Shown here: one piece after another, positions 16,081 to 25,259 of the stretch
Position numbering within the stretch: the stretch's first letter is position 1
How the letters are laid out: every line of letters begins with the position of its first letter
From: Rhodospirillaceae bacterium
GTDB lineage: Bacteria > Pseudomonadota > Alphaproteobacteria > UBA8366 > Aestuariispiraceae
Assembly (NCBI GenBank): GCA_002709955.1
Contig: PAQY01000013.1
Coordinates: 310,001 to 374,000 of the forward strand
Direction of reading: 5' to 3'
DNA length: 64,000 nt
The notes under the pieces: generated by a model
What the model was told of the DNA's origin: nothing
What the model saw: the letters and a program-made list of their open reading frames with translations, nothing else
The model's database searches: none
Position numbers and translations under genes: made by a program

Positions 16081-17226
16081 TCAGCCGGCCAGTTTGGACG
16101 CGACCCAGCGGTGGAAGATATGGGTAGGGCCGTCCATGGCGGGGGAGAAATGGCCCCCGTCGAAACGTGGCGCGTGGCGGCCCTTCTGCATGCCTTCGAC
16201 GACGAAGACGTCTTCGACGAAGATACCCTTCCACTGCCGGGAATTGCGGTCGCGCAGATCGGCATAGTCACCGTCCAGCATACGCTGATTGGCGTAATAG
16301 ATTTCGACCCGCTCGTTGGTTTCTTCCAGGCCTTTGGGCTCCAGCAGGATCGCATAGACATGGTCGCGATGGACACCAAACAGCACATTGGGGAAGAAGG
16401 ACACATATTCCGCCGCCCGGTCCCATTTGTCTGACAGGTCGTCGAAATTCTCAAAGGCGCGGCCGGTATTGTCCAGTTGCGGGTTATAGACAACCGTCCC
16501 CTGGCCGGAGAATTTTCCATCTTCTTCAATATGATAATGGTCTTCCAGCCGGGAATAGCTGTTCAGGCCCGGATGCACCATGGGCAGGTGATAGCTTTCG
16601 CAGTAATTCTCCACCGCCAGCTTCCAATTGCAATTCACGGACAGATTGAAGGAGCTTTCGGGGCCGCCATGATGGATCGGCTTGTCGAATTCCTTCCAGC
16701 GCGCGATCAGCTCTGCGGCATAGTCTTCAAAGGCCGGGGCGTCGCCCGACAGATTGACGAAGACAACATCGCGCCACAGCGTCGCGCGGACTTCCTGCAG
16801 GCCCAGACCGGTCTTGTCGACATCGGGATGTTCATTGACACCCGGCCCGCCGATATCCGGCGTGCTGCGCAGGCTGCCATCCAGGCCATAGCACCAGGAA
16901 TGATAGGGGCAGCGGATAACGCCGCGGATCGTGGTTGGTTCCTGAACCAGGATCATACCGCGATGGCGACAGATATTCTGAAACACCCGCACCGCGCCCG
17001 ACCGGTCGCGCAGCATCAGCAGGGGGATGCCTAAAAATTCAATCGGCACGGCATCGCCCGTATTGGGCACATCCTTGCCAAATCCGATCCCGGCCCAGTT
17101 TTCGAAGAAGACCTTCTTCTTCTCAACCTCAAACGCGGTGGGATCGATATAGGCTTCATTGGGAAGGCCGGTCGCTTTCGCAATCGGCTGCATCACATTG
17201 TTCAGGGCGATCGAATCCAACGGCAT
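16081..17226 (-). CDS. Rieske non-haem iron oxygenase, alpha subunit (quaternary-amine oxygenase-like)
   Basis: A 381-residue oxygenase component. The Rieske cluster ligands are C86/H88 (CRHRG) and C106/H109 (CPYHSW). The mononuclear iron site is in NYCESYHLPMVHP (H213, H218), with the final acidic ligand probably in the C-terminal EDVFVVEGMQKG. The residue expected to bridge the two metal centres is Glu210, as in carnitine oxygenase CntA and betaine oxygenases, not the Asp of classical aromatic dioxygenases. A probable role is oxidative N-demethylation of a betaine-like compound, releasing formaldehyde. A separate reductase lies at 18450-19406 beyond a LysR gene. The substrate is not proven, and an aromatic substrate remains possible. 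Confidence 0.8.
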   Translation of the reverse strand: MPLDSIALNNVMQPIAKATGLPNEAYIDPTAFEVEKKKVFFENWAGIGFGKDVPNTGDAVPIEFLGIPLLMLRDRSGAVRVFQNICRHRGMILVQEPTTIRGVIRCPYHSWCYGLDGSLRSTPDIGGPGVNEHPDVDKTGLGLQEVRATLWRDVVFVNLSGDAPAFEDYAAELIARWKEFDKPIHHGGPESSFNLSVNCNWKLAVENYCESYHLPMVHPGLNSYSRLEDHYHIEEDGKFSGQGTVVYNPQLDNTGRAFENFDDLSDKWDRAAEYVSFFPNVLFGVHRDHVYAILLEPKGLEETNERVEIYYANQRMLDGDYADLRDRNSRQWKGIFVEDVFVVEGMQKGRHAPRFDGGHFSPAMDGPTHIFHRWVASKLAG

Positions 17227-17332
17227 GGCGGTTCTCCAGATAGGAATTCAACTGTCAGTCTGATCGCTATCCATAAGTCCGAATGGCATTGGCGCTCAAC
17301 TGTGGAAAAATGCGCGGTCGCATGCGTAAAAC

Positions 17333-18250
17333 TCACGCGAGGGCCTGTTCCTGCAACCAGTCACAGAATTGCACCATAGGGCGGGACGGGGTGCGGGCCT
17401 CGTCCCAGATGACGTAATGGGCACCGGGTGAGGGCATGGCCTGGTCCACCAGGCGCACCAACTCGCCGCTGTCCAACAGCGGGGTGACCAGTCTCTGCCA
17501 TCCCAAGGCGACGCCCTGACCGCCCCGCGCGGCCTGCAGGACGACGGTGTAGTTATTCAGGCTACGCCCCCGCTTTTGGGCACTGGTGCCGGATACACCC
17601 GCCCAGGCGAACCAGGCGTCCCAGTCAATCCAGGACGCATCCACACCGGTCATGCGCAGCAGCGGAAGATCAGGCAAATCCGCTGCTGTGACGCCGGGAT
17701 GGGTGGCGGCGAAATCCGGGCTGCAGACGGGAACCAGGTGATCTGAGAATAGGCGGATCGCGCGGATGCCCCGCCATGTGCCATCGCCATAGCGCAGGGC
17801 CAGATCTATATCGCCGCGTCGCAGGTCAATGGCATCATCCGAGATTGCGTGATTGACCGTGACGTCTGGAAAGCTTTGCCAGAAGCTGCCAATGCGGGGG
17901 ATCAGCCAATATCCGGCAAAGGCGGTCGTCGCGCCAACCGTCAGGCTGGGCGTATCGGTCTGGCTGCGCAGGCGGCGACAGACATCAGCCGTGCGCGCAA
18001 ATCCCAGCGCCAGGGTTTCCGCCAGTTCTGATCCCTCAGATGTCAATTCCAGCCCACGATGAACGCGCACGAACAAGGCGCGGCCCAGTTCTTCCTCCAG
18101 CGCCTTTACCTGGCGGCTGACCGCGCCTGGCGTTACATTCAGTTCAGATGCCGCCGTCTTCATGCTGCAATGGCGCGCAGCTGCTTCGAAGGCAGCCAGC
18201 GTTGTCATGGGCGGCAGATCATAGGGGCGGCGGGCCATGGGGAGTCTCAT
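17333..18250 (-). CDS. LysR-family transcriptional regulator (GcvA-like)
   Basis: A 305-residue LysR regulator with an N-terminal winged helix-turn-helix (PPMTTLAAFEAAARHCSMKT, then VTPGAVSRQVKALEEELG) and the GcvA-like phrase ALFVRVHRGLELTSEG. It lies between the Rieske oxygenase (same strand, downstream) and the divergent reductase gene, so it probably controls both. The phrase DVTVNHAISDDAIDLRRGDIDLALRYGDG belongs to the ligand-binding domain. Confidence 0.88.
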   Translation of the reverse strand: MRLPMARRPYDLPPMTTLAAFEAAARHCSMKTAASELNVTPGAVSRQVKALEEELGRALFVRVHRGLELTSEGSELAETLALGFARTADVCRRLRSQTDTPSLTVGATTAFAGYWLIPRIGSFWQSFPDVTVNHAISDDAIDLRRGDIDLALRYGDGTWRGIRAIRLFSDHLVPVCSPDFAATHPGVTAADLPDLPLLRMTGVDASWIDWDAWFAWAGVSGTSAQKRGRSLNNYTVVLQAARGGQGVALGWQRLVTPLLDSGELVRLVDQAMPSPGAHYVIWDEARTPSRPMVQFCDWLQEQALA

Positions 18251-18449
18251 CTGAATGCCATAGGGACAGCAAACATGCGGCCTCGATTGAGTTCAACACA
18301 ATCCAATCTGCGGATTATTGTATCCAAGATGCGCCGCCTTATCCTTGCACGCGCTGTTTGGTTAAGGCATCGTTTCCGCACATTTATCGTGGAAAATACC
18401 GCGAAAACGATACAAATTGCCTTTCTTTAGAGGGCTGGGAGCTTTGCCG

Positions 18450-19406
18450 ATGTCGCCGACCCCCTTTTCTGCAATTCTGACATCCATTGACCGGTTGAGT
18501 GATGAGGTGAGCAGTTTCACCTTTGAGGCCGCACAAGGAACGCCGTTTCAGGCCGCCGTGCCCGGTGCCCATATCGATATTCTGCTGCCCAATGAAATGC
18601 TGCGGCAATATTCATTGTGGAAATGGGCACCAGACGGGCGCAGCGGCTCCGTTGCCGTGAAAAGGGAAGACGCTGGTCGCGGCGGGTCCAAGGCTATGCA
18701 CGCCCTGACCATCGGCACTCAGGTCACCCTGAATGGTCCGCGCAACAATTTCCCGCTGAAAGAGGATGCCCCCCATTCGATCCTGCTGGCGGGCGGGATT
18801 GGGGCAACGCCCATCTATGCCATGGCTGCGCGCCTGTGTGATTTGGGTCGCCCGGTCCAGGTACATTATCTGACCCGCAGCCAGGCCCATGCAGCCTTTC
18901 AGCCCGCCTTTGAGGGGTTGGGGTTAGGGAATGCCTTGTCCTGTCATTATGACGACATACAGGGGTTGATGGATCTGGGCGGAATGCTGGATGCCGCGCC
19001 GGTGGGATCGCATCTGTATGTGTGTGGGCCGGAACCCTTGTTGCAGGCCGCCCTGAATGCGGCGGCCTCCCGCCTGCCAGACGATCAGGTTCATTTTGAG
19101 CGTTTTGCCGCCGATCCCAGCGCCCTGGAAGGCCCGTCGGATTCGTTTGAAATCGTGCTGGCGAAAAGCGGGCGCAGCCTGCGTGTCCCTGCCGATCGGT
19201 CTATTCTAGACAGCCTGCAAGAGGCGGGTGTCCCTGTCGATTTCGGCTGTACGGAGGGTGTGTGCGGTGCCTGTATCGTTGATGTGCTGGCCGGTGAGGT
19301 TGATCACCGTGACAGCGTGTTGACCAGCGACGAACAGGCGGAAAACTCCATGATGTGCGTCTGCGTTTCCCGCGCCAAAGGAAAATCACTGACATTGGAT
19401 TTATAG
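18450..19406 (+). CDS. PDR/VanB-type oxidoreductase (flavin and plant-type 2Fe-2S), oxygenase reductase
   Basis: A 318-residue electron-transfer protein. The N-terminal flavin-binding beta barrel contains RQYSLWK (here LRQYSLW) at the FMN site, the NAD-binding part has ILLAGGIGATPIYAMA, and the C-terminal ferredoxin domain has CTEGVCGACIVDV followed by a fourth cysteine in MMCVCVS. This order (flavin, NAD, 2Fe-2S) is that of phthalate dioxygenase reductase and VanB. It is the probable partner of the Rieske oxygenase at 16081-17226. The ATG at 18450 fits the domain start better than an upstream in-frame start at 18417. It is followed after 9 bases by a flavodoxin-like gene. Confidence 0.88.
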   Translation: MSPTPFSAILTSIDRLSDEVSSFTFEAAQGTPFQAAVPGAHIDILLPNEMLRQYSLWKWAPDGRSGSVAVKREDAGRGGSKAMHALTIGTQVTLNGPRNNFPLKEDAPHSILLAGGIGATPIYAMAARLCDLGRPVQVHYLTRSQAHAAFQPAFEGLGLGNALSCHYDDIQGLMDLGGMLDAAPVGSHLYVCGPEPLLQAALNAAASRLPDDQVHFERFAADPSALEGPSDSFEIVLAKSGRSLRVPADRSILDSLQEAGVPVDFGCTEGVCGACIVDVLAGEVDHRDSVLTSDEQAENSMMCVCVSRAKGKSLTLDL

Positions 19407-19415
19407 GAGGTCCCG

Positions 19416-19877
19416 TTGAAACGCCTGTTGATTGTCGGCCATGCTCCGTCGCCCAATACGAAACGCCTGCGCGATGCGGTCGTGGCCGGTGCCCAGGATG
19501 CCGAAGCCGAGGCGGTGGAGATTGTCGTGAAGGCCCCTTTGGAGGCCGGGCCACAGGATGTTCTGGCCGCCGATGCGATCATTCTGGGGACGACCGAAAA
19601 TCTGGGCTATATGTCCGGGGCATTAAAAGATTTTTTTGACCGCACCTACTATCAGGTGATTGAGGAAAAACAGGGCCTGGCCTATGGCCTGTATATCCGT
19701 GCGGGGCTGGACGGTACCGGCACACGCCGCGCGGTGGAAAGCATCGTGGGCGGCCTGGGCTGGAAGGCGATACAGGACCCCGTCCTGTGCAAAGGAGAAT
19801 GGGACGAGGCCTTCCCTGACCACTGCCGAGAACTCGGCATGCTGGCCGCTGCCGGATTGGATGCCGGCATTTACTGA
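19416..19877 (+). CDS. Flavodoxin-like / NAD(P)H-dependent FMN oxidoreductase
   Basis: A 153-residue flavodoxin-fold protein: LLIVGHAPSPNTKRL forms the FMN phosphate loop, IILGTTENLGYMSGALKDFFDR is the second flavin loop, and the central sheet is otherwise typical. It starts with TTG at 19416, justified by AGGAGG at 19405-19410 with 5-base spacing; no ATG is available near it. It follows the oxygenase reductase by 9 bases and so is probably co-transcribed. It may carry electrons for the oxygenase or reduce quinones; its role is not known. Confidence 0.75.
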   Translation: MKRLLIVGHAPSPNTKRLRDAVVAGAQDAEAEAVEIVVKAPLEAGPQDVLAADAIILGTTENLGYMSGALKDFFDRTYYQVIEEKQGLAYGLYIRAGLDGTGTRRAVESIVGGLGWKAIQDPVLCKGEWDEAFPDHCRELGMLAAAGLDAGIY

Positions 19878-19925
19878 TGGCAAACCTTCCCGCCTGCGCA
19901 GGTATGACATGTGCGGGCTACAATC

Positions 19926-19962
19926 TCATCCTGAGGAGGCGCAACAGCGCCGTCTCGAAGGA
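19926..19962. repeat. Interspersed palindromic element between convergent genes
   Basis: TCATCCTGAGGAG and GTCTCGAAGGA flank the hairpin GGCGC-AACA-GCGCC. The flanks match the inverted element at 13471-13506, where the hairpin is GCGGC-AAC-GCCGC. The copy sits between the ends of the flavodoxin-like gene and acuI and could also act as a transcription end point. Confidence 0.7.
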
Positions 19963-19969
19963 AAGGGTG

Positions 19970-20962
19970 TTACGCGTTCACATCGACGACGACACGACCA
20001 CGGATTTGACCCTTCAGGATGGCTGGGCCCAAATCAGGCAGGTCGCCCAGTTTCTTATCCACGACCATTGCGTCCAGCTTGTCGAAGGGCAGGTCTGTGA
20101 CGATGCGGTTCCAGGCAGCAAGGCGGTCGGCGGTTGGGCGCATGACACTGTCGATGCCCAACAGGTTTACACCGCGCAGCAGGAAGGGGATTACGGTTGT
20201 GGGCAGTTTCGGGCCGCCTGCCAGACCGACGGCAGCGACGGAACCACCATAGCAGATTTGCGTTAAGACCTTCGCCAGCATGCTGCCACCAACGGCATCA
20301 ATGCAGCCAGACCACAGTTCCTTTTCCAGCGGTTTGCCAGACGGTTCTGCCAATTCCTCACGCGGGATGATCTGGCTGGCACCCAGGTCTTTCAGATAGT
20401 CCGATGTTTCGGGTCGTCCGGTCACAGCGGCAACTTCATAACCCAGTTTCGCCAGGATCGCGGTGGCAACGGAGCCGACCCCACCAGCCGCCCCGGTGAC
20501 CAACACAGGCGCACCTCTTGGTTTTAAGCCATGCGCTTCCAAGGCCAGAACGGACAGCATTGCAGTGAAACCGGCTGTGCCAACCGCCATGGCGCGTTTT
20601 GGTGATAAACCTTCGGGCAGGGGGACCAGCCAATCGGCCTTAACCCGTGCCTTTTGGGCATAGCCGCCCCACCAGACTTCACCCACGCGCCAGCCAGTCA
20701 GGACAACCTTGTCGCCCGGCTTGTACCGGGGGTCGTCTGAGGATTCTACGGTGCCAGCGAAATCAATACCCGGCACATGGGGAAAGGTCCGAACCAGACC
20801 GCCTGTCCCGGTGATGCACAAGCCATCCTTATAATTCACGGTGGAATAGTCGACCGCAACAGTGACATCCCCATCTTCGGGCAACTGGTCTTCAGAAATG
20901 TCCTGGATCTGGGCGGAAACCGCGCCTTCCTGGTCTTTGTCGACGATCAGTGCTTTGAACAT
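19970..20962 (-). CDS. acuI: Acryloyl-CoA reductase (NADPH), YhdH/AcuI family
   Basis: A 330-residue zinc-independent medium-chain dehydrogenase. It has the YhdH/AcuI opening (YSTVNYKDGLCITGTGGLVR, then FPHVPGIDFAGTV), the NADPH motif VLVTGAAGGVGSVA and the typical GWRVGEVWWGGYAQKARV stretch. AcuI reduces toxic acryloyl-CoA to propionyl-CoA. It follows dmdA on the same strand after 27 bases, the dmdA-acuI order known in marine Rhodobacteraceae, which supports the DMSP role over generic quinone reduction. Confidence 0.88.
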   Translation of the reverse strand: MFKALIVDKDQEGAVSAQIQDISEDQLPEDGDVTVAVDYSTVNYKDGLCITGTGGLVRTFPHVPGIDFAGTVESSDDPRYKPGDKVVLTGWRVGEVWWGGYAQKARVKADWLVPLPEGLSPKRAMAVGTAGFTAMLSVLALEAHGLKPRGAPVLVTGAAGGVGSVATAILAKLGYEVAAVTGRPETSDYLKDLGASQIIPREELAEPSGKPLEKELWSGCIDAVGGSMLAKVLTQICYGGSVAAVGLAGGPKLPTTVIPFLLRGVNLLGIDSVMRPTADRLAAWNRIVTDLPFDKLDAMVVDKKLGDLPDLGPAILKGQIRGRVVVDVNA

Positions 20963-20989
20963 GGACTTCCTTTCAAACGATTTCGGCGT

Positions 20990-22099
20990 TTACAATGGCA
21001 GCGATACAACCTGTGCATCGCGTGGACCGGATGGCGTGTCTACAACCAGTGCTGTTCCAGGTTCCCAATAGTCTTTTTCAATCATAGCAATTGCAACGGT
21101 GGTCTCAAGCCTTGGGGACCAGGCGCTGGAGGTTACCTGTCCGGCATGGTGGCCGTCATCGGTCAGCACAGACCATGGTTCAATAGTAAAGGGTAAGTCT
21201 TTGGCATGGATCTTCAAGCCACGAATCATACGTTGGGGACCTTCCATGATCGTCCGGATCAGGGCGTCGCGGCCGATACAGCCAATGGCATCAACGGTCT
21301 GACAGAATTTCCCCAAACCGCATTCATGTGGCGTGTTCAGGCGGGTCATGTCATTGCCATAGGATAACAAGCCTCCCTCAATCCGTTCGATAAGGTTTGG
21401 CCCCCCGGCGCGAATACCGTGGGGTTTGCCGGCTTCTTCAATCGCATCCCACAGCGCTTCGCCAAAGGCGGAATCCTGCAGATAGATTTCAAAACCACCC
21501 TGTTTTGAATAGCCGGATCTGGCGACGATATATTCCTGTCCATTCAGCAGCATCGGTTCGAAGCGGAAGAATTTGATGCCGCGCACGCGCTCCCCAAATA
21601 CAGCGGCAACGACATCTTCCGCTTTCGGGCCTTGCACCGCCAGGGGGGACACATCCGGTTCCGTGACCGCAACATCCATGCGGGTTCCGGCGGACAGGCC
21701 TTTCACCCACAGCAACAGGTCGCTGTCGGCGATTGAAATCCAGTAACGGTCGTCGGCCAGTTTCAAGGTGACAGGGTCATTGATCATGCCGCCGGTTTCA
21801 TCAACCATCGGGGTGTAATAGCATTGCCCAATCTGCATGTTCGATAAATCGCGCGGTGTCAGCAATTGCAACAGCCGCGCCGCATCCGGTCCGCGTACTT
21901 CGACCTGACGTTCACAGGCGACATCCCAAATCTGCACCGACTCCCGCAAATGGAAGTAATCATCCTCCAGCGAGTTGAACACGGTGGGCAGCAGCATGTG
22001 ATTATAAACCGTATAGGCCTTAACCCCGGCCTGGGTCACACGCCGGCTGAACGGGGTGCTGCGGGTGCGGCGAGAAATGGACAGAAAGGGAGCGGTCAT
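20990..22099 (-). CDS. dmdA: Dimethylsulfoniopropionate demethylase DmdA
   Basis: A 369-residue GcvT-fold protein. It shows the features that separate DmdA from glycine cleavage T-protein: SRRTRSTPF near the start, GVKAYTVYNHMLLPTVF, IWDVACERQVEVRG, YWISIADSD, SGYSKQGGFEIY and GGPNLIERIEGGLLSYGND. DmdA transfers a methyl group from DMSP to tetrahydrofolate, giving methylmercaptopropionate. Resemblance to the Pelagibacter enzyme runs along the full length. It is first in an operon with acuI. The about 140-base gap upstream separates it from the kinase gene on the same strand and probably carries its promoter; no riboswitch was seen there. Confidence 0.92.
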   Translation of the reverse strand: MTAPFLSISRRTRSTPFSRRVTQAGVKAYTVYNHMLLPTVFNSLEDDYFHLRESVQIWDVACERQVEVRGPDAARLLQLLTPRDLSNMQIGQCYYTPMVDETGGMINDPVTLKLADDRYWISIADSDLLLWVKGLSAGTRMDVAVTEPDVSPLAVQGPKAEDVVAAVFGERVRGIKFFRFEPMLLNGQEYIVARSGYSKQGGFEIYLQDSAFGEALWDAIEEAGKPHGIRAGGPNLIERIEGGLLSYGNDMTRLNTPHECGLGKFCQTVDAIGCIGRDALIRTIMEGPQRMIRGLKIHAKDLPFTIEPWSVLTDDGHHAGQVTSSAWSPRLETTVAIAMIEKDYWEPGTALVVDTPSGPRDAQVVSLPL

Positions 22100-22239
22100 G
22101 GGCGAAACTCCACAGTGAATAATGGCGACATTTCAATGTTTTCCCTACACCTGTCTGGGGTTCAGCGAAACAGCGAAAATACTCATGCCAAATCAAATGA
22201 ATTTCATCTGAATGGCGGTTCGTCCAGCCCCCGGCTAAG

Positions 22240-24969
22240 TCACTCTGCTGCTTTGGAGGTCTTTATGGAATCAAAGGGCAATGTGACGCGGAAACAGGCA
22301 CCGTCACCGGGGATCTGGGGCAGTAATTCCAGGTCACCCTGAAGGCGTTGCATGATCTGCCAGCTGATGGCCAGCCCCAGGCCGGTGCCGCTGCGGCTAT
22401 CTTTGGATTCACGCCACCCGCGAGAGAATTTCTTGAAGATGCGTTCCCTGTCATCGGCACGGATCCCCTCGCCATTATCCTGGATATAGACACAATAGCG
22501 GTCGTCCTCCAGCGTCGTGCGGATGGTTATGACGGGGGTATCGGATGTGTTGTACTTTATCGCGTTGGTGATCAGGTTCAGATAGACTTGGCGCAGACGG
22601 TCGGCCTCTGCCTTAACCTCAATATCGCCTACGCGGTCTCCAAAGCGGATTTCTGTGGCTGCTTGTGACGCCAGGCCATGACAGGTCTCCACAGCCCGTT
22701 CCAGGGTTTCTTCCGGATCAACCCGTTGCAAGACCCAGGGCACCTGTTCGCCCTCCAACCGTGCCAGATCCAGGATTTCATCCAGCAACCGTGTCAGGCG
22801 CATACTTTCTTCCAGAATGATGCCGGTGAAACGCTGCGTCTCCTCAACCGTCATATCCGGTGTTTCCAGCAGGATTTGCGCAAAGGAACGAATGGAGGTC
22901 ATGGGTGTGCGCAACTCATGGCTGACCTGGCTCAGGAAATCATCTTTCTGCAAGTCCAGTTGTTTCAGCCGTTCATTGGCGTCGCGCAATTGCCGTGCGG
23001 TTTGCTGCAACTGGTGGGATTTGACTTCCAGCTGTCGGCTGTAATCGATGACCTGCTGGGTTTCATCGACGATCTTCATCAATTCATCCAGGCTGATGGT
23101 TTCCCCTTTCACCACCTGGGAAATCATCGCCCGGGCCGTTGCCGCCCCGACACTGCCCGCCAGTTCCCGTTCTAAATGGCCAATGAATTCATCATCAGCC
23201 CGCGGCAGATGGCCGGAAACCCCCTGTTTCTTGGCAAAGTCGCTGAACAGGCGATAGGCGGTATTGGTGCCCAGAATTCGTTGGGCCAGGACGAATAGAT
23301 CGCTGCTGGCGGCATAGCGGCGGATGAACCGGGATTCATTGTCGGCCGGCGTGCGAAACACGTCGACAAACAGCGCGCCCTGTAAACGCTCCAGCGGTTT
23401 TGGATCAAATATTACGGACACGATCACGAATAGGAATGTGTTGATCGACAGGCTCCAGAACAGCGCATGTACCAGGGGGTCCATGTCGGTTAATCCGAAC
23501 AACGCCTGGGGCTGTAAGAAGGTGATCCCCCATGGTCCGTTTTCAATGACGCTGAGCGGCATGACAAACTGGCCTTCAAAGCTTGGGAAAAACAGGGTGT
23601 ACAACCACAGCATAAAACCTGCGGCCAGACCGGCGAATGCCCCTTTTGCAGATGCCTGGCGCCAATACAGACCGCCAATCAGACTGGGCAGGAATTGGGC
23701 GACCCCCAGAAAGGCGATCAGGCCAATGGATGCCAGGGCATCTGATTTCGCGCTCAGTCTGAAATAGATGAATCCCAGCAGCAAAACCAAACAGATGCTG
23801 GCCCGACGGCTGAACAGCAGCAACTTTCGAATATCACCACTGGCCTTCATCTCAATCCAGGGCAGCCGCAGGGCAAGGGGCATAACGATATGGTTCGACA
23901 CCATGGTCGACAGGGCGATACAGGCGACAATCACCATCGACGTCGCCGATGAAAATCCTCCCAGAAACGCTATCAATGCCAGGGTATGCTGGTTCATCGC
24001 CATGGGCAGGGTCAGCACGAACATGTCCGGATTGGCGGTTTCCGGCAGAAATTTCAGCCCGGCAATGGCGATTGGCAGCACAAACAGACTGATCAGCATC
24101 AGATACAGCGGGAACATCCAGGATGCCGTGAACAAGTGCCGTTCATCGGAATTTTCAACAACGGTGACCTGAAACTGGCGGGGCAGGCAGATCACGGCGG
24201 TGGCTGCCAAAAACGTCAGGCTGACCCAGCGTGGGCCAAAAACATCCTCCGTCTTCAGAAAATCAGGCGGGGCCCAGGAGAAGACTTCCCCCGGTCCATC
24301 TGCCAGGGAGAATACGACGAACAGACCAACGGCCAAAAGGGCAAACAGCTTGACCAGGGCTTCCAGTGCGATGGCGGCGACCACCCCATGGTGGCGTTCG
24401 TTTGCATCAATGTTACGGGTGCCAAAAACAATTGTGAAGATCGCCATGCCAAAGGCGATCCAGAAGGCCGTCGTGTAATCTGGATCGCCAAAAACCGGAT
24501 GGGCCAGGTCGCTGACAACGGTACCACTGATCACCTGGAAACTGTTTGTCACCGCCTTTAACTGCAGCGCGATATAGGGTGTTGTGCCGATTACCGCGAT
24601 CAGGGTGACCAGCACGGCCAGACTTTCACCCTTGCCATAGCGCGATGACAGAAGGTCGGCGATAGAGGTGATGCGATGGACGCGCCCGATGCGGACCAGC
24701 TTGCGCAGCAGATACCAGAATCCGATAAAAACAATGGTCGGGCCGATATAGATTGTCGCAAATTCCAGCCCGCTTCGGACCGCCGATCCAACCGCTCCAT
24801 AAAAGGTCCAGGACGTGCAATAGACAGAAATCGACAGGGTATAAATCAGCGGCGATTGGAACAGGGCCGAAGACCCGGTACGCGCCTTCTTGTCCCCCCA
24901 GAATGCGACCAGAAACAACAGGATCACATATCCCAGCGATACCGCAAAGACGAGATTGCCCGACAGCAT
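22240..24969 (-). CDS. Hybrid symporter-like sensor histidine kinase (CbrA type)
   Basis: A 909-residue membrane kinase. The first 520 or so residues are a sodium/solute symporter (SSS) domain with about 12-13 membrane helices (for example ISVYCTSWTFYGAVGSA). A STAC-like linker follows (about 555-625, LFVLAQRILGTNTAYRLFSD), then a coiled region, the HisKA domain with His684 (VSHELRTPMTS) and the ATPase domain with N, G1 and G2 boxes (NLITNAIKYN, DNGEGI, GTGLGLAIS). Unlike many CbrA proteins there is no clear PAS domain. It ends an operon of receiver protein, small membrane protein and kinase, each overlapping the next. The ligand is probably a small carboxylate or amino acid but cannot be read from sequence. 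Confidence 0.88.
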   Translation of the reverse strand: MLSGNLVFAVSLGYVILLFLVAFWGDKKARTGSSALFQSPLIYTLSISVYCTSWTFYGAVGSAVRSGLEFATIYIGPTIVFIGFWYLLRKLVRIGRVHRITSIADLLSSRYGKGESLAVLVTLIAVIGTTPYIALQLKAVTNSFQVISGTVVSDLAHPVFGDPDYTTAFWIAFGMAIFTIVFGTRNIDANERHHGVVAAIALEALVKLFALLAVGLFVVFSLADGPGEVFSWAPPDFLKTEDVFGPRWVSLTFLAATAVICLPRQFQVTVVENSDERHLFTASWMFPLYLMLISLFVLPIAIAGLKFLPETANPDMFVLTLPMAMNQHTLALIAFLGGFSSATSMVIVACIALSTMVSNHIVMPLALRLPWIEMKASGDIRKLLLFSRRASICLVLLLGFIYFRLSAKSDALASIGLIAFLGVAQFLPSLIGGLYWRQASAKGAFAGLAAGFMLWLYTLFFPSFEGQFVMPLSVIENGPWGITFLQPQALFGLTDMDPLVHALFWSLSINTFLFVIVSVIFDPKPLERLQGALFVDVFRTPADNESRFIRRYAASSDLFVLAQRILGTNTAYRLFSDFAKKQGVSGHLPRADDEFIGHLERELAGSVGAATARAMISQVVKGETISLDELMKIVDETQQVIDYSRQLEVKSHQLQQTARQLRDANERLKQLDLQKDDFLSQVSHELRTPMTSIRSFAQILLETPDMTVEETQRFTGIILEESMRLTRLLDEILDLARLEGEQVPWVLQRVDPEETLERAVETCHGLASQAATEIRFGDRVGDIEVKAEADRLRQVYLNLITNAIKYNTSDTPVITIRTTLEDDRYCVYIQDNGEGIRADDRERIFKKFSRGWRESKDSRSGTGLGLAISWQIMQRLQGDLELLPQIPGDGACFRVTLPFDSIKTSKAAE

Positions 24970-25259
24970 TACGGGGGAGAATCCTGTGGATCCATGACCA
25001 GAGGATCATTGGTTTCTGGCGTGTTCAAACGCCGTGCATTCCAGGCGGTCAACACCACAGCCAATGTCCACAGACCAAACACATAAACGACGATTGCCGG
25101 AATGCCCGCCAGGCCAGGTTCAGGTCCAAACAAATGGATCATCGGTTTCATGATCAACAAGGTAAAGACAACAGGAATGATCATCGCGAGGTCGCGGGAT
25201 TTGCGAATGGCCGTCGCGGTTGCAGCCCCGGGAACGGGGGCCCGTCGCTTGCGCGTCAT
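24969..25259 (-). CDS. Small two-helix membrane protein linked to the symporter kinase
   Basis: A 96-residue protein with a basic N-terminus (MTRKRRAPV) and two predicted membrane helices (about 27-45 and 53-73), then a short hydrophilic tail. It overlaps the receiver gene by four bases upstream and the kinase by one base downstream. Small membrane proteins of this size often accompany SSS-type transporters, so it may be a subunit or chaperone of the kinase's transporter domain. No named family was recognised. Confidence 0.75.
   Translation of the reverse strand: MTRKRRAPVPGAATATAIRKSRDLAMIIPVVFTLLIMKPMIHLFGPEPGLAGIPAIVVYVFGLWTLAVVLTAWNARRLNTPETNDPLVMDPQDSPP

Noticed and set aside
22100-22239. 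Possible glycine riboswitch before the GcvT-like gene
   Set aside because: No glycine riboswitch core was found, and the gene is dmdA rather than gcvT.
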